Below are positions 29,967 to 42,100 of a stretch of DNA of 64,000 nt, in pieces. Position 1 is the stretch's first letter. The number at the start of each line of letters is the position of its first letter. A model generated the notes under the pieces. The model was given only the letters and a program-made list of their open reading frames with translations, was not told the origin of the DNA and did not search any database. The stretch lies in assembly GCF_932526225.1 (NCBI RefSeq), contig NC_064044.1, positions 6,536,747 to 6,600,746 of the forward strand, written 5' to 3'. This stretch comes from Nematostella vectensis (taxonomy: Eukaryota; Cnidaria; Anthozoa; Actiniaria; Edwardsiidae). A program made the translations under genes and the position numbers.

Positions 29967-32900
29967 AGGGGCGTACGCAGGATTTTAACACGTTGCAGTC
30001 ACAGCATTCAGAGTCTGGAAGAGGGCGTGGCTCCTTATCCCGCATCCCGCGAAAATCTCGCAACTCGCGCTTTTCCGGTGAATAGCATAGGATATCTACC
30101 GAGTAGGATAGAAAATCATGTTATTTACAAATTTCAGCAAAAAAACTTTATCTCCGCGACAAGATATAAATAGCGCTCGCCGGCTCAAAACAGTGAATAG
30201 CATTTGATATTCACTGTTTTGGAAACAGTTCTCAGCCAATCAAATCGCGCAAAATGCATTATCAACTGTTTTTGGTGAATACTAAACGATTGTATCCATA
30301 TGAGACAGTCTTCACCTGTAGTAGGGGCAGGATGACCCTCTGCTGCTGCTTTAACAGGTGGGTGGCTTACATCGACATCGGTTCCCAAATAGTCATCGCC
30401 TTTATCAAGGAAAGATTTAAAAATGAGAAAATAGCGATGTCCGAGATTTGGCTTCATTGCGGTAGGCGGATTTTTGTTATACTTTTTTATGCTTATACTG
30501 ATTCTGATTTTAATTATTACTAAAAAAAAAATACCTGGACACGGCTTATTAGCTTCAACAGACCTCTCGTCAGAACATCCTGCATCATTTTCTCCCCCTT
30601 TCGAGCAAACAAAATGTAATTAATATATATAAACAATGAAATTGATGTACAAATTGTTGGCTTGTCCGGAAAATCCAAACAGGGGGCCGGGGTGGATTAT
30701 TTTGCCTTTGACAAAATCTTGCCTGGGACAATTGTTTAATATATATCCATGGATATAACTTATTTACCTCGCGCCCGTTTCGAAGGTTCTACTTCGTCTT
30801 CTGTCAATTCTTCGGATAGGGACGATTGTGATCTACAGAAAGAAATTCCTCAGAACGGCTGTAACTTACAAACTCCCCAGGACGGGCCCTTTCGGGAGAA
30901 TTTATGGGAAAGTTTATAGCGGAGCCAAGCGCGGCCGCAGGCCGCGCGCGTAGCCCCATAGGCATAGAAATATGGTATAGGTATGCGACTTGGTTTTTGT
31001 GGTCATCGCGCGGGTACCCTGTGGTGTCACTCGCCAGCCAGCCAGCCAGCCCCGTAATGGCGGCTAAATACAAGCACGGAGCAAGGGAAAAAGTTCTTGT
31101 CGATTATGCGATGATTATTTATTTTGCCTCAAATTTTGTGACTTAAGGATAAAGTCAACTAGAGGAGATCTACTTACATTCATTCACGCCAAGATTTATT
31201 TGGTTTTAGCTAGTAAATTTAAGCGAGTAACAGTTAACATTAAAAAGCGAACAGAACCACAAGAAAGCGACAAAAAAAAAACAATGCAAGGTGAGTTTTG
31301 GACGACGATTTGTATTGTCTATTGAGGATATGACAGTTATTAGGCTTTTTGTTGTCCTTTTTGTATGCTTTGAGAATGCGAGTACTTAACTTAGTAATCA
31401 AATTATTTGAGCATAACAGGTTTTGTTTTGACATTCTTCGTTTTATTGTGTTGAATAAAATACAATACAACAAAAACTGGAATTCGTCTTTAATAAGACT
31501 TCTTCAGGGCAGATTGATTGTGTTGAGATATTTCATAAAGGCTAACCAATATCGTGTTGAATTTGTCAAATACGGCTAAAGAAGACCGTTCTTGTCTTTA
31601 TATCCTGTGCTCTTAGTCCTAAGAAGATACATATCCTTAGAAGATACCGCAGCTTTTTCAACTTACAAGAGAAATTTTCCTTACCTAGGATAAAAAAAAC
31701 CATATTTTCAATATGTATTGTTGTTATTGTCTGCATCTTGCATCTCATGTGGTTATTTTTTTTTCAAATAGTTGTGGAAAATTAGTTAGATTATAAATGG
31801 CTTGATAAAAAGATTGTTTTGAAAGAGATAATAAATAATTGTTTTCACTCTTTTATGAACCAGGAACTACCTGAGGGCCAAGATGAATGCTAAAGACTGG
31901 AAGACATGAGAATTAAAAATCATGTCTTGAAGAGAACAGTAGGATGTTCTTATTCACTAGTCATTTGATACCCCCACACCCATGGTCCCAGGGAAGGGTG
32001 AGGGATTTAACTTTAATAAAAGCCTGTTTCCAAGTTAAGAGTCAAAAACAGTCAATACCACCACCCCTCTTGACATATTCTGGTTAAAAAGTGGTCTAAA
32101 ACCCCACATTAACCCCTGACTTCTGCAGGACCATAAGGGAGGGGGCACAAATGACTAGTTCATTACTATGTGATTCAGCAGTACACACTCATAGGTTTTT
32201 TTAGAACAAGATACTTATATAATATAAAACTAAAAACAAACTTTTGCTTTTTAAATAATAAATCTGTAAAGAAAACAGTTTTCTATCAACCTAAAGATAA
32301 TGGGAAAGGGGATATTTTAGAAAAGTACTGAATATAATTATCACATTATTGTTATTATATTTTCTTTTCAGACATTTAAGGAAGAGTCATATTTCTTCCT
32401 TTTTCTTCTCCCTGTTGACTATTTTTATGCAATTGATGCTCTTTGCTATTTCCCCTCTACACCAAAAATAAATTAATGAACAGATTTGATTTTTAAATTA
32501 GAAATTTTCATTTATTAACTTTCACTTATATTTTCTTTTTAGGATTTCCTTTTCAAGTCTCTTGCCCATTACATTTATTTTAGATGTTTAGATTTATTTC
32601 ATTGGAATAGTTAGATCCAGGGTTTCTCAAAACACCAAAATAGAATGCATTACTGGATGTATATTTGTAGATATTAATTCCCATGGGGATGAAAAATCAC
32701 CACATAAAATGGTACATTAAATCTTCAGCATTGCATCTTATCTAAAATTGTGTCTGACACTATATTCCATCTTTGAAATCCTGTTTCATCCATTGTTCTT
32801 CGCAAGAACAAAGCTTGTCAGAATGTAGCTTTACAAATGTACATTAATGAAACTTTTATTAAGGGGAAGGGTTTTTTAGGGCAAGATACTTAAACTTTAT

Positions 32901-34388
32901 AACACTAGCAACAACCTTGTTCTTTTTCAATAATAGAATTCTGTTCACATAGCTTGGATAAGGGTTAAGATAATGGGAAAGGGGAAATGTCAAGAAATGC
33001 TCAATCAAATTATTTTCATTACTGTTATATTTTTTTCACCAAACCTTTCAAGTAGAGTCAATTCACTTTATATCTCCTCTCCCGTCGATTATTTTTTAGT
33101 CAATTGATATTCTTTGATTCCTCTCTACCCCAAACATAGATCAATGAAAATGTTTGGTTTGAAATTAGAAGTTAGCATTTTCAATCTGTTTTTTCTTCAT
33201 TGCATTCATTTGGGAGTAGGCCACCAACAACAAGGCCACTATATGGTAAAGTGGGGTGCACCAATATGTAATGCATGAAAGGAGATATATTTTTGGATTT
33301 TAATTTCCAGACATTTTTCTGAATATTCGGTCCAATGAAGGAGAGAATCGCCACTAAATCAATACATAAAAATCACAGTATGGCATCTAAACAGTCTAAA
33401 TATATTATTTTGAATCTTTGGAATGCTGTTACATCCATGACATTTTCTGCACAAGGGCAAAGCTTGTGGGAGTATTGTTTTGATTTAAAAAAAGATATTC
33501 ATAATGGAACTTCTATGATGGGACATAAGAATTTACCATTAGACTCTTGACAACTTTGACAGCCATATCCACACCAGGAATTGTATTTGATAACTTTGAT
33601 GTACTGCATAATTTAAATTATTGAATAAGGCCTGGATCCATTTGGTTGGTACAATAAATAAATCTCAGTAGAGAGCAGGATCCTAGATCCCCCAATAATA
33701 CCTTTGATCAGTCAACACAAAAGGTGTTTCTGCTGGATCCGCTTTTAGGCAGTGCCTAAATCTATATATTAGAGATTGAACGACAGTTTCTCAAGCGCCC
33801 GGTAAATTCACGAGGAGTGATTCCATTAGCAATAAAAGACCTTGCGAAAAAACGGGAGTTTGAGAAAAGATGCTGACAAAATAAGACTTCAGTTTTATAA
33901 TTAAATTCTTACCTTTGCGTTTTGAAAAATAAATTATCAATTCTTTACTTGCACCAGCCATTTCGAACAGCAGGCTGTTGCTCGAAAAAAGTGAAGAATG
34001 TCGATCTATCACGCCACACGCCACCAGCAGATTCCCGCCAAAGTGATATCCACAGGGTGTCCGAGCGCTGGGACCGGACTATGACCCCGGTTGCGACACG
34101 TGATGATGAAGACGGTTGTACTCTTTTGCCAGAAATTGGAATTAGTTACATCGATCGGAAGTTTATCATTCATTTACACTGGACTACCATGATCAAGAAA
34201 ATTAAAGCTTTTCACGTCATCATATATAAAGCTACGAACATAAAATTGAATGCGTAAACATTTATTTTTTCCCTTCGTTATGCAAATAAAACCGTCATTT
34301 TTTTGCAGTCCAGTGACTGCAGTCCTTTAGGCTGCGTAAATTTTTTGCAGTCCAGTGACTGCAGGCCTATAGGCTGCGTACGCCCCTG
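29966..34388. mobile_element. hAT-like element, 4.4 kb between matching ends
   Basis: The left end CAGGGGCGTACGCAGGATTT and the right end GGCTGCGTACGCCCCTG match both ends of the compact 404-bp element at 55084-55487. The right 43-bp subterminal segment (TTTTTTGCAGTCCAGTGACT, GCAG) is tandemly doubled. The interior differs from the compact copy and contains candidate minus-strand exons, a Penelope-like scrap at 31458-31516 and AT-rich filler. No transposase catalytic domain was found. I saw no matching 8-bp flanks, so it could be two solo ends rather than one element. Confidence 0.5.
30371..33961 (-). CDS. Candidate multi-exon gene inside the hAT-like element (5' part only)
   Basis: First exon 33961-33913: MAGASKELIIYFSKRK followed by CAAAG|GTAAG. 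A phase-compatible second exon 30848-30768 reads G-I-S-F-C-R-SQSSLSEELTEDEVEPSKRAR with donor CGCGAG|GTAAAT. A third, 30399-30371, reads G-DDYLGTDVD with donor GAT|GTAAGC. All three phases agree (1, 1, 0). The basic SKRAR and the short FxKRK N-terminus resemble the leader region of hAT-type transposases or their domesticated relatives, which is inference. The second acceptor is weak, and no exon with a transposase core was found. Downstream exons, if any, are unknown. Confidence 0.3.
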
Positions 34389-35442
34389 GCTATCTAGCAA
34401 ACTGTACAACACAAAGGAACCTAAGGTACCCGCAGATTAATGGGGAGGCTATAGGATCCAAGCCCTGTCTTAGTCGGTTACGCCGCGCACAGCTCGCTGA
34501 GATGTACATCGAAAAATATGAAAAAAAAAAATATACACTTGCCTCTCTCGGGAATGGGTGTGTTGCTATAGTAATGTATTGATGTCGTCATCATATGTAT
34601 GCAGCACACTACGACCATGGTCTACATTGCTGCCTTTGCTGTCCAGTCCGCACGTGCATATGGCATTTTTTGTGCCCAGAAAAAACAAAAGCAAGCTACA
34701 TTGAAATGCACGCAAAGTAAGATGTTTTGTGTTCTTCGGTTTTAGAAAATACTGTGATTGAACCTCTTGTAAGTTACTCTCCTCGAATTTCTTAGGAGCA
34801 TTTCAGATTCCAGAGTTCATATTGTCCTTGGCACATGCATCGGGTGTGGGGGTCTCAAACCTAAATATAGCGCAAAAAAATCATAAATCATGCGATTTGA
34901 AGTGTAGAGTCTCACACACTGTACCCTGCTAACAGAGGCTTTCCCTAGTGTTTCTTGGTTGTGCTTGTATTCGCGGTTTTGGCTACTCGCGTTGTTTTGG
35001 TCGTAAGTACTAACGCAAAAAACCCGAAATGCGGATCGGCAAGGAAAATGTTAAAAACAAAGGGAGAGAAAAGCTCTGCCAGCGGGGTACACACCCTGTA
35101 AGGACGCATTTTGTAATAAAAAAAGTCTGATTTTCAATATGGATAATAAAGGAACTCCTGAGAGCAATGAAATTCTAAAGGAATGAAGCTTGCTCCTGTG
35201 AGCAAGAAAAAAAAAATGCAGCCCTATTCCAGTCCTAGACCCCCCACCCAAACCCCTCAACATAGCTCGTCGGGAAACTGGAGATATACCCTTAAAAATA
35301 CCTACATACCAAAAATTGTTATCCTAAAAATACCCCAGAAGCAAAATTTGCCCCTGAATATGGAAAACATTTAAGTATCCAAATAATAATAAATTGCTCT
35401 TGTAAATTTTAAAAGTGTTTTTGTTTAGAAGTCGGTAGTATC

Positions 35443-35702
35443 CAGGGGCGTAGCCAGGGGGGTGGCCCAGGGGGCCCGGCCCCCCCTTCTAGCAGCTACA
35501 AATACAGTAAATGTATGAGACATTATTTCCCTGCTAGCAGAGGCCTCTTTTCTCTGTATTTCGCTGGGCTGGAGTTCTTTTCCTCGCGAACTCCAGCCCA
35601 ACGAAATACAGAGAAAAGAGGCCTCTGCTAGCAGGGAAAGACATTATCTAAACTGCAGGAACAAATACCTTGAAATGACCTTTTGGGCCCCCTCCTGTAA
35701 AA
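35443..35702. mobile_element. MITE family C copy carrying a nested insertion
   Basis: Starts CAGGGGCGTAGCCAGG and follows the 11574-11736 copy (GGGGGCCCGGCCCCCC, TACAGTAAATGTATGAGACA, CCTTTTGGGCC, CCTCCTGTAAAAAAT). The right end is truncated before its terminal repeat. It is interrupted at 35527-35638 by a hairpin element. Confidence 0.8.
35527..35638. mobile_element. 112-bp foldback MITE with 9-bp target-site duplication
   Basis: TTCCCTGCTAGCAGAGGCCT and about 30 more bases form an arm repeated inverted at the other end with one mismatch (TTCGC/TTCGT), around a 10-base loop. AGACATTAT occurs on both flanks (35518-35526 and 35639-35647) and only once in the uninterrupted relatives. A 9-bp duplication points to a Mutator-like transposase acting in trans. 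Confidence 0.9.
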
Positions 35703-38700
35703 AATGGTATCAGACAACGTTGGCTAGTAGCCCCTAAAAATACCATTTCTAGTAGAAAAACCCATTTTCTCTCCAGAAACCCCCTAAAAATACCTGGCCC
35801 GATTTTGTCTCCTAGAAAATACGACGAGTATCTCTATCATGTTTGGTCGACATTGGACTTTTGCACTATTCGACTATTGGCCCAGGGCGATCTCAAAACA
35901 GCTTCCGGCAAAGACACTAACCGCCCTAGCTAACTGAGACACGCCAGTTGAGACGCTGTGATTAGTTAAGCAAAAAAGGTTTAATTTATCCTTATTGTGT
36001 AAGTATGTCATATCAAGGAATGAGTTTTGCTTACAAACCACAGGTCGCCCATTTATTCCCGGTAAGCTCCACCACAGGGTGCCCATATTTATGTACTGTC
36101 ACCACAGGGGTGCCCATAGCATCGAGTAATCAAGCCCTATTACCGTGACATTTGGTTATTATATTTCATGAGATTACACGCGCGCCTGAATATACATCGT
36201 GCCCTTTTCTGTTGACCTTATGCGAATTCCAAGATCTGTAGTTAACAGAGATCACTTGCCAGCTCTTCACTTGATCAAGTCCAACAACTTTACCCCAACG
36301 TTTGAATATATCATGTTAGCTACCTCTAGTCCTGAAATGGTGCCAACGATATCGATCTAGGTGAGTCTCTATCGAGCACTTTTTGCGTGGGATTACTCTT
36401 AATGATAGAATTATCATAGGCAATTAATGGCAAAAGGACGCAGGACAATATTTACATGAACATTTCAATCTTTGTATCATTGCGAGGATGTGCTTTTGGT
36501 GTTTACTTAATTCATTCTTTGCTATGGCTGTAAGTGTTTTTCATGTTACTGCGCCGTAAGCTCCCTGTAGTAGGAGCTTATTGTGATAATTCACAGTATC
36601 CACCGTTGTTTATAAGACTTATGGTCCATGGAGCCTACTGCTAGGCAGTGAATATCGAATGACGCTACAAATCTTTTGCTTGACTCTCGCAAACTTGACA
36701 CTTGAACGTTCTGCGGTCGTCTCAAAAGATAACAATTTCTGACAAAATTCTGTCGCACCATTTGGTCAGGTTTGCGCGCGTACATATACATGATTATTGA
36801 GCAACACTAATGGTCTGTGATTAGGATTTGGCTCGATAACAGTAATAACTTCAAATTCTCGTGAATTGTTAAGATTTTGTCGCACTTCTCAATTTAAGGT
36901 CTATCAACAGCTTTGACGAATGAAGAAATTGCATGCATGTGGATATCTCATACATTGATCTGAAAAAGCTGCGTACGGCTACACGCTCTTGCATTTTACA
37001 TAGTTTAATTTCAACCTTGATAACAATTCTATGTTTTTTAGGGCAACGAAGAAATTTCCGGTAAAGAAAAACAAAAATAATAACAAAAACACATTGCGGT
37101 TCTCAATGACCGATAACATTGTTTAACCGCAATTCAGAAGTAGAAGAGGAGTTAGTAATATAAATAAGGTTTTGATTGCTATCTTTATGTGGCTTTTGTA
37201 TTTGCGAAACTGATTCTAATTGATATTGGAAGAAAACGTTAGTATTGATTCTAGAATTTCAGGCCCAAGTCCCATCACTCCCCCCCTCCCCTCCACCACC
37301 AAAAGGTCGGCAATCCATCATACTTCTAATGCAACACAGCGGGGGGGGGGGGGGGGGGGGGGACTCACATGAGCCCTGCAAAAGAGGGGGGGGTACAGTG
37401 AATAGTTGTCAAGACGTCAGAATTTTCAGGGTCAGTGACCAATTAATTAATAATTAATTAATTATATCTTTTTATGCTCGAATGCTTGTTAAAGGAAAAT
37501 GGAAGACCATTTGATGTCACAATTTGCTTTTTTCTGCTGTGAAGGCTTTTTACCACCCAAACCTAATAAAAAGAGATATTGATCGATCACCATGAACTGG
37601 CTTATACCCTTGGTAAGGCTTGAGATTTCGCCAGATTCTAAGAAAAGGAAAATGCCATGGCGCAGATAGCAGTAAAATATATTTTTTTAATTAGAGTAGT
37701 GCGCTCTAAAAATAAACAATTAACATTGTGTTCATACTAGCGATATGTGTATATTTCTGGCTGCAATGTCACTGGGATTTAAGAACATCAATAAGAACGG
37801 TTCAGCCTTAAAATGCCCCAAAACTAAAAACGTCCCAGCCTCAACTTAAAACCTGATGTTCTTATAAAAAAAGAGTGTATTATCTGGAGTCTGGAGTCAA
37901 GCCTCGAACTAATCTCTTGAGCAGCCGATCCTTAAATTGTCAGTCTGAAATCACTGACACAATCCATCCTCTGCCCCTTGGATGACACAATGATAAACTG
38001 ATAAAGGGTTGTCTCGTCATTTTGTTATCAGTGGCACGTTTAGATATTATACATAAAACATGAGGGCCCCCGAATGGTCTTTTGCGAGCACCTCGTTTTT
38101 TATGCGAGTCCGAGCATTTTTAGGCGGAAAAAAATGCGTGAGCATGCGATCAAAAACGAGCTGGAAATCGAGACTGCTACTTAAAACTGTCCAAGCTCGA
38201 ATTTAGGGCGCGTTTTTTTACTCGTGATTCTGGAATGAGAATGATTAGAATAGAAAAAGCGCGCGTTCGTTTATCCCCTGTTTCCATTGCGATATGGAAC
38301 GAAGGCCATTCCTCCCATGCATTCTGCTACCTGTAGAATACTATTCTGAACATTCTCTACCAACCATTTCCATTCAAGAATGATAGGGAAAAAAACGCAC
38401 CCTTAGTTTCCTTTTTCTGATAGCTTCCTTATTAATATTACATGCTTGCCTCGGGAAGGCGCAGTCGCGCACAAAGGGTCAACCCTCCCTCCCTTAATCA
38501 AGCTTTTTGCACACATGAACAATTTGACAAAAAAAATCCTCTGAAGTACACACCGAATACAAGGTCACGTTATTCGATCACGAGCTCACTTGGACTTGTT
38601 TATACCGGAAGTGGTTTTCCTGTTATATCGGAAGTCGAAACGCTATCAGGGATAGAAAATTATGCGCAAAAAAATATTTAGGGTTGGGTAGGGTTAGGAT

Positions 38701-39100
38701 GGAAAAATTGAATACTAATCTACAAACTCAGTTTAGTCCTTACCTGTATATCTCTACCAAATGATAAAAAATCTTTCTTTATTTTTCGTATCAGGGTAAA
38801 AAAAGATCTAATCTTTCTCAGATCGTTTATAAAATATGGAATTTTAAAAGGTATTTTAGCCCCTCCTCCCTCGAGAAAATATACCCTGCTGTTTTTCTAC
38901 GCAACCAAAACATTACCGTCGGGGCCAGGGGAGCGAACAAGTCGCCGATCTTATTTCACAAAATCTTGCAGTGTGTAAACGATTAGACACAACGCCGAAG
39001 GGACTTCTGTATTATACCACGAAACGCTTAAGTCTGCTATGGAACTAGATTTCAGCTTTTAAAGAGTTTGTCATTACATCACTAAAAGAGCAACGAAATT

Positions 39101-42100
39101 ATGGCGGTGAGCTCTCAACTCATTCATGTTTGAAATTGTGCAGACCTGTGATTACAAATGATCGGAAGCTGTGCCTGAATGAATCGATCCTTGATAACGC
39201 TTATTTGTCCTTTCTTTCAGGGACCCGTATCTTCGGGGTATCTTTACATGCAAGTGGCAAAGGGGGAATTACAGAAAGTCCGAGTCAAGCTTTCAAGAGA
39301 AGCTCTGACGATCCAGAAAGAAGGCGGTCCATATGCTTCGCCGAACGCTCAACTAGCCACTGGAAGCGTAAGGAAAATATCTTAGCCCTTCAGTATTTTG
39401 TTACTTATGGTATCACACACTTTTCAATATAATTGAGCGATTTTACGCTGAGGGTTTGAATGGGTAGTTTTTGTCTTCACAAGTGTGAGACCGTTTAGCT
39501 GTTTTTAGCGGCGATCTTTGCTGCGTTGAAACATTTGAGGTCAAATTTTCTTGATCCTTGGGGTCAGTTTTCAACCACCAACCTTGCAATCCTGATAAAT
39601 TCCATTAGTAGTGAACAATTTCAACTCAGTTAAGTTATTTTATTGCGATCTTGGAAAAAAAGATTATAACTGAAATTGTTTAATGTAACTTATGTTGTCT
39701 GGCCTTTTCGTGGTTCTTCCTTGCAAACTCAAGAAGTCTGAGAGAATGCATGATTTTTTACCCAAGTGGATTTGTTATTTTAATAATCGAAATACGAAAC
39801 GAGGAGTATTGTGAGACCCGAAAATAATAATCGTTATTTTGACGGCCCTTTGTTATGTTTATATCGGTCTGATTGTTTCTGTTTATTTCTTTTTGAGGTT
39901 TTGTTTAACTTTTATTTGTTCGACCCTACTGTCTTTGTCAATTATATATACTTGTTTTTGTATTTTTAATGGTAGTGACATTTCCAATATAGCTGTTTCC
40001 TTGTAGTCATGTTTTTACTTTACTCAAGTAAATTGCCTTCATTTGGTATGGGCTATCAAAAAGCTTTCAAATCAAACAATGAGTTAAAGATTTATGGCTT
40101 TATCTAAACCAGACAACTTATCCTGTTTTTATTTGATAAGGTGATTTCCATTTCAGTCATCTGTAATATCCTTATAAACCAACTTTAGCTTCCCTTTTAT
40201 TCTTTAATATAGAAACTTTCAATTGTGTTAATTTTTTTCTCTGTCATTTAAAAAGCTTATATGCACTCAAATCATTTAGTTTAAATTACTTCCTTTTATT
40301 ATATAATGTCCATTTCCTAAGTGTATTTCATATCAAAAAGAAAGATCTGCAACCAGTTTTTATTGAAGAGCACCTGCAGTTGTTAAAATCATGCAATTAA
40401 GATAAGATATCTATTGAATTTTGAAGTATTTTTTTTGCTCTTATCAGTAAAAATGTGTAAATCATGATGAAGCTTTTAGAGTGATTGGCTAAAAACAGAT
40501 ATATTATTTATGTGATTCCATATTAGAGAAAGCCTAAATTTGGACTGGTGATAATTTGGGTTGCCTGTACTAAAAATTCTCTTTTTTTAGGAAGAGAACA
40601 TGATGAGGGGAGGGTGGGAGGGGGGGCTGCCGCTGAATAAAACACAACTTTCATAAAGAACTATGGGTAAATTTTCAAAACCACTACCCTGATTTAGACA
40701 TGAAGATATATGATAAAAGTGTTGTTTTTTTTAATTTTTTTTTTATAAAATCGTTCTATTTTATTCTCAAATCACCAATAGGAGTTAGCACAAACTGACC
40801 TCTGTATCTGATATGCTACTCTATATTTGAATAACTTGTCTTTTTCAATAAACTCACATGTTGTGTCTTGTCCTGTAATTTGATAGACAAAAAGAATTCT
40901 TGGTACAAAAAGGTGATTCAACTTGGTGCATTATTATCTTGTATAATGATAGCATACCCTCAACCATTTAATCATTTTCCAGCCAATCAGGAATGGATCC
41001 CCCGGCCTTGATTCTAAACCAGGAACTTTATCTAAGGTATTTAAACTGGCACTGTGATGCACCCCTTTACAGTATTGAAGATGACAAAAATATTTATAAG
41101 GTAATGAAAGATAATAGTGTTCCTTAAAGTAGTACTATTAAGTTGACGGCTTATAAGCTCTGAGACTTGTTCATTTTCAATTTAAAACCCCTCAATTAAT
41201 TTTCTTTTTACTAAGGAACACTCTGCCTGATTATTATATATATTATTATATATTTAGGAAGTATTGGGGTGAGGGACTTGTGTCTGTGTCTGGTGTGAGC
41301 CCATCCAGTTGTCACGTTGTAAATGTCTGACCTCCTTGCGACCAGTGTACGATTTTTGTGTTACTGTTTCCTATGATAGATAAATGCTAGAATCACAAAG
41401 AGAAAAAGAAGAAAAGACCAGTGTTTGACTCTTTTGTTTCTTTTGCAAATAGGAGAGAAATGTTAGAATCACAAGAAGAAAGATAGGAGGACTTGGTATG
41501 AGTATTAGGGTATGTAAGCTGCTGATTGAAGTGAAAAAAAAATGTCTTATTAAAATATCTATCAAATTGCTCAGGTGCATTCAGAACCAGGAAGGGGGGG
41601 ATATATTAAACATTTTGCTTATTATGGTGTTGTTTTGAATCCCAAAGCTGTCTGTATCAGGTCTTGAAAACAGCATGATGCATTTCACCTACTTAGTCAC
41701 TTTTGTATATACAAATCACTTTTTTAGGGTGGTAGAGAAAGCAATCTTCCTGTTGCAATATCAAGAATATACAAAGACCAAGCAGGTGAGCAGTACTTGA
41801 ATTACCATACCACAACTGCTTCAATAAGCACCTCTTCCAAATAAGAGTTTCCTCTGAATTTGTCTATAATGATGGCCTATATTTAGATGGCTTTGGATCA
41901 TGCTATCTCTGTGTTAAACCAATCAGAGGGTACAAAATGTGTTTTTATTACAAATTCAAAACTTGATTGCCCGATGTGTCAGAAGCAGATTTTGACTTTG
42001 TCTTACACTTTTAAGCAAGTGAGAGATTGGTTCTCCTGCATTTGTGGCTGATGTTATATCTTCTGTTCTCAGCTGCTGCAACAAATAACTTGTACGAGGG

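Larger units (their letters stand above)
34389..39100. other. Intergenic, no gene seen
   Basis: AT-rich sequence upstream of the syntrophin gene, with one nested MITE pair (35443-35702), a poly-G tract near 37341 and one MITE family D end at 38063-38160. Short open frames have no protein-like features or splice support. Confidence 0.5.

Noticed and set aside
37341-37362. Long poly-G tracts here and at 1.66, 18.9, 19.8 and 43.4 kb as G-quadruplex regulators
   Set aside because: They are homopolymer slippage tracts, several inside MITEs; regulatory meaning cannot be supported and their length is error-prone in sequencing.
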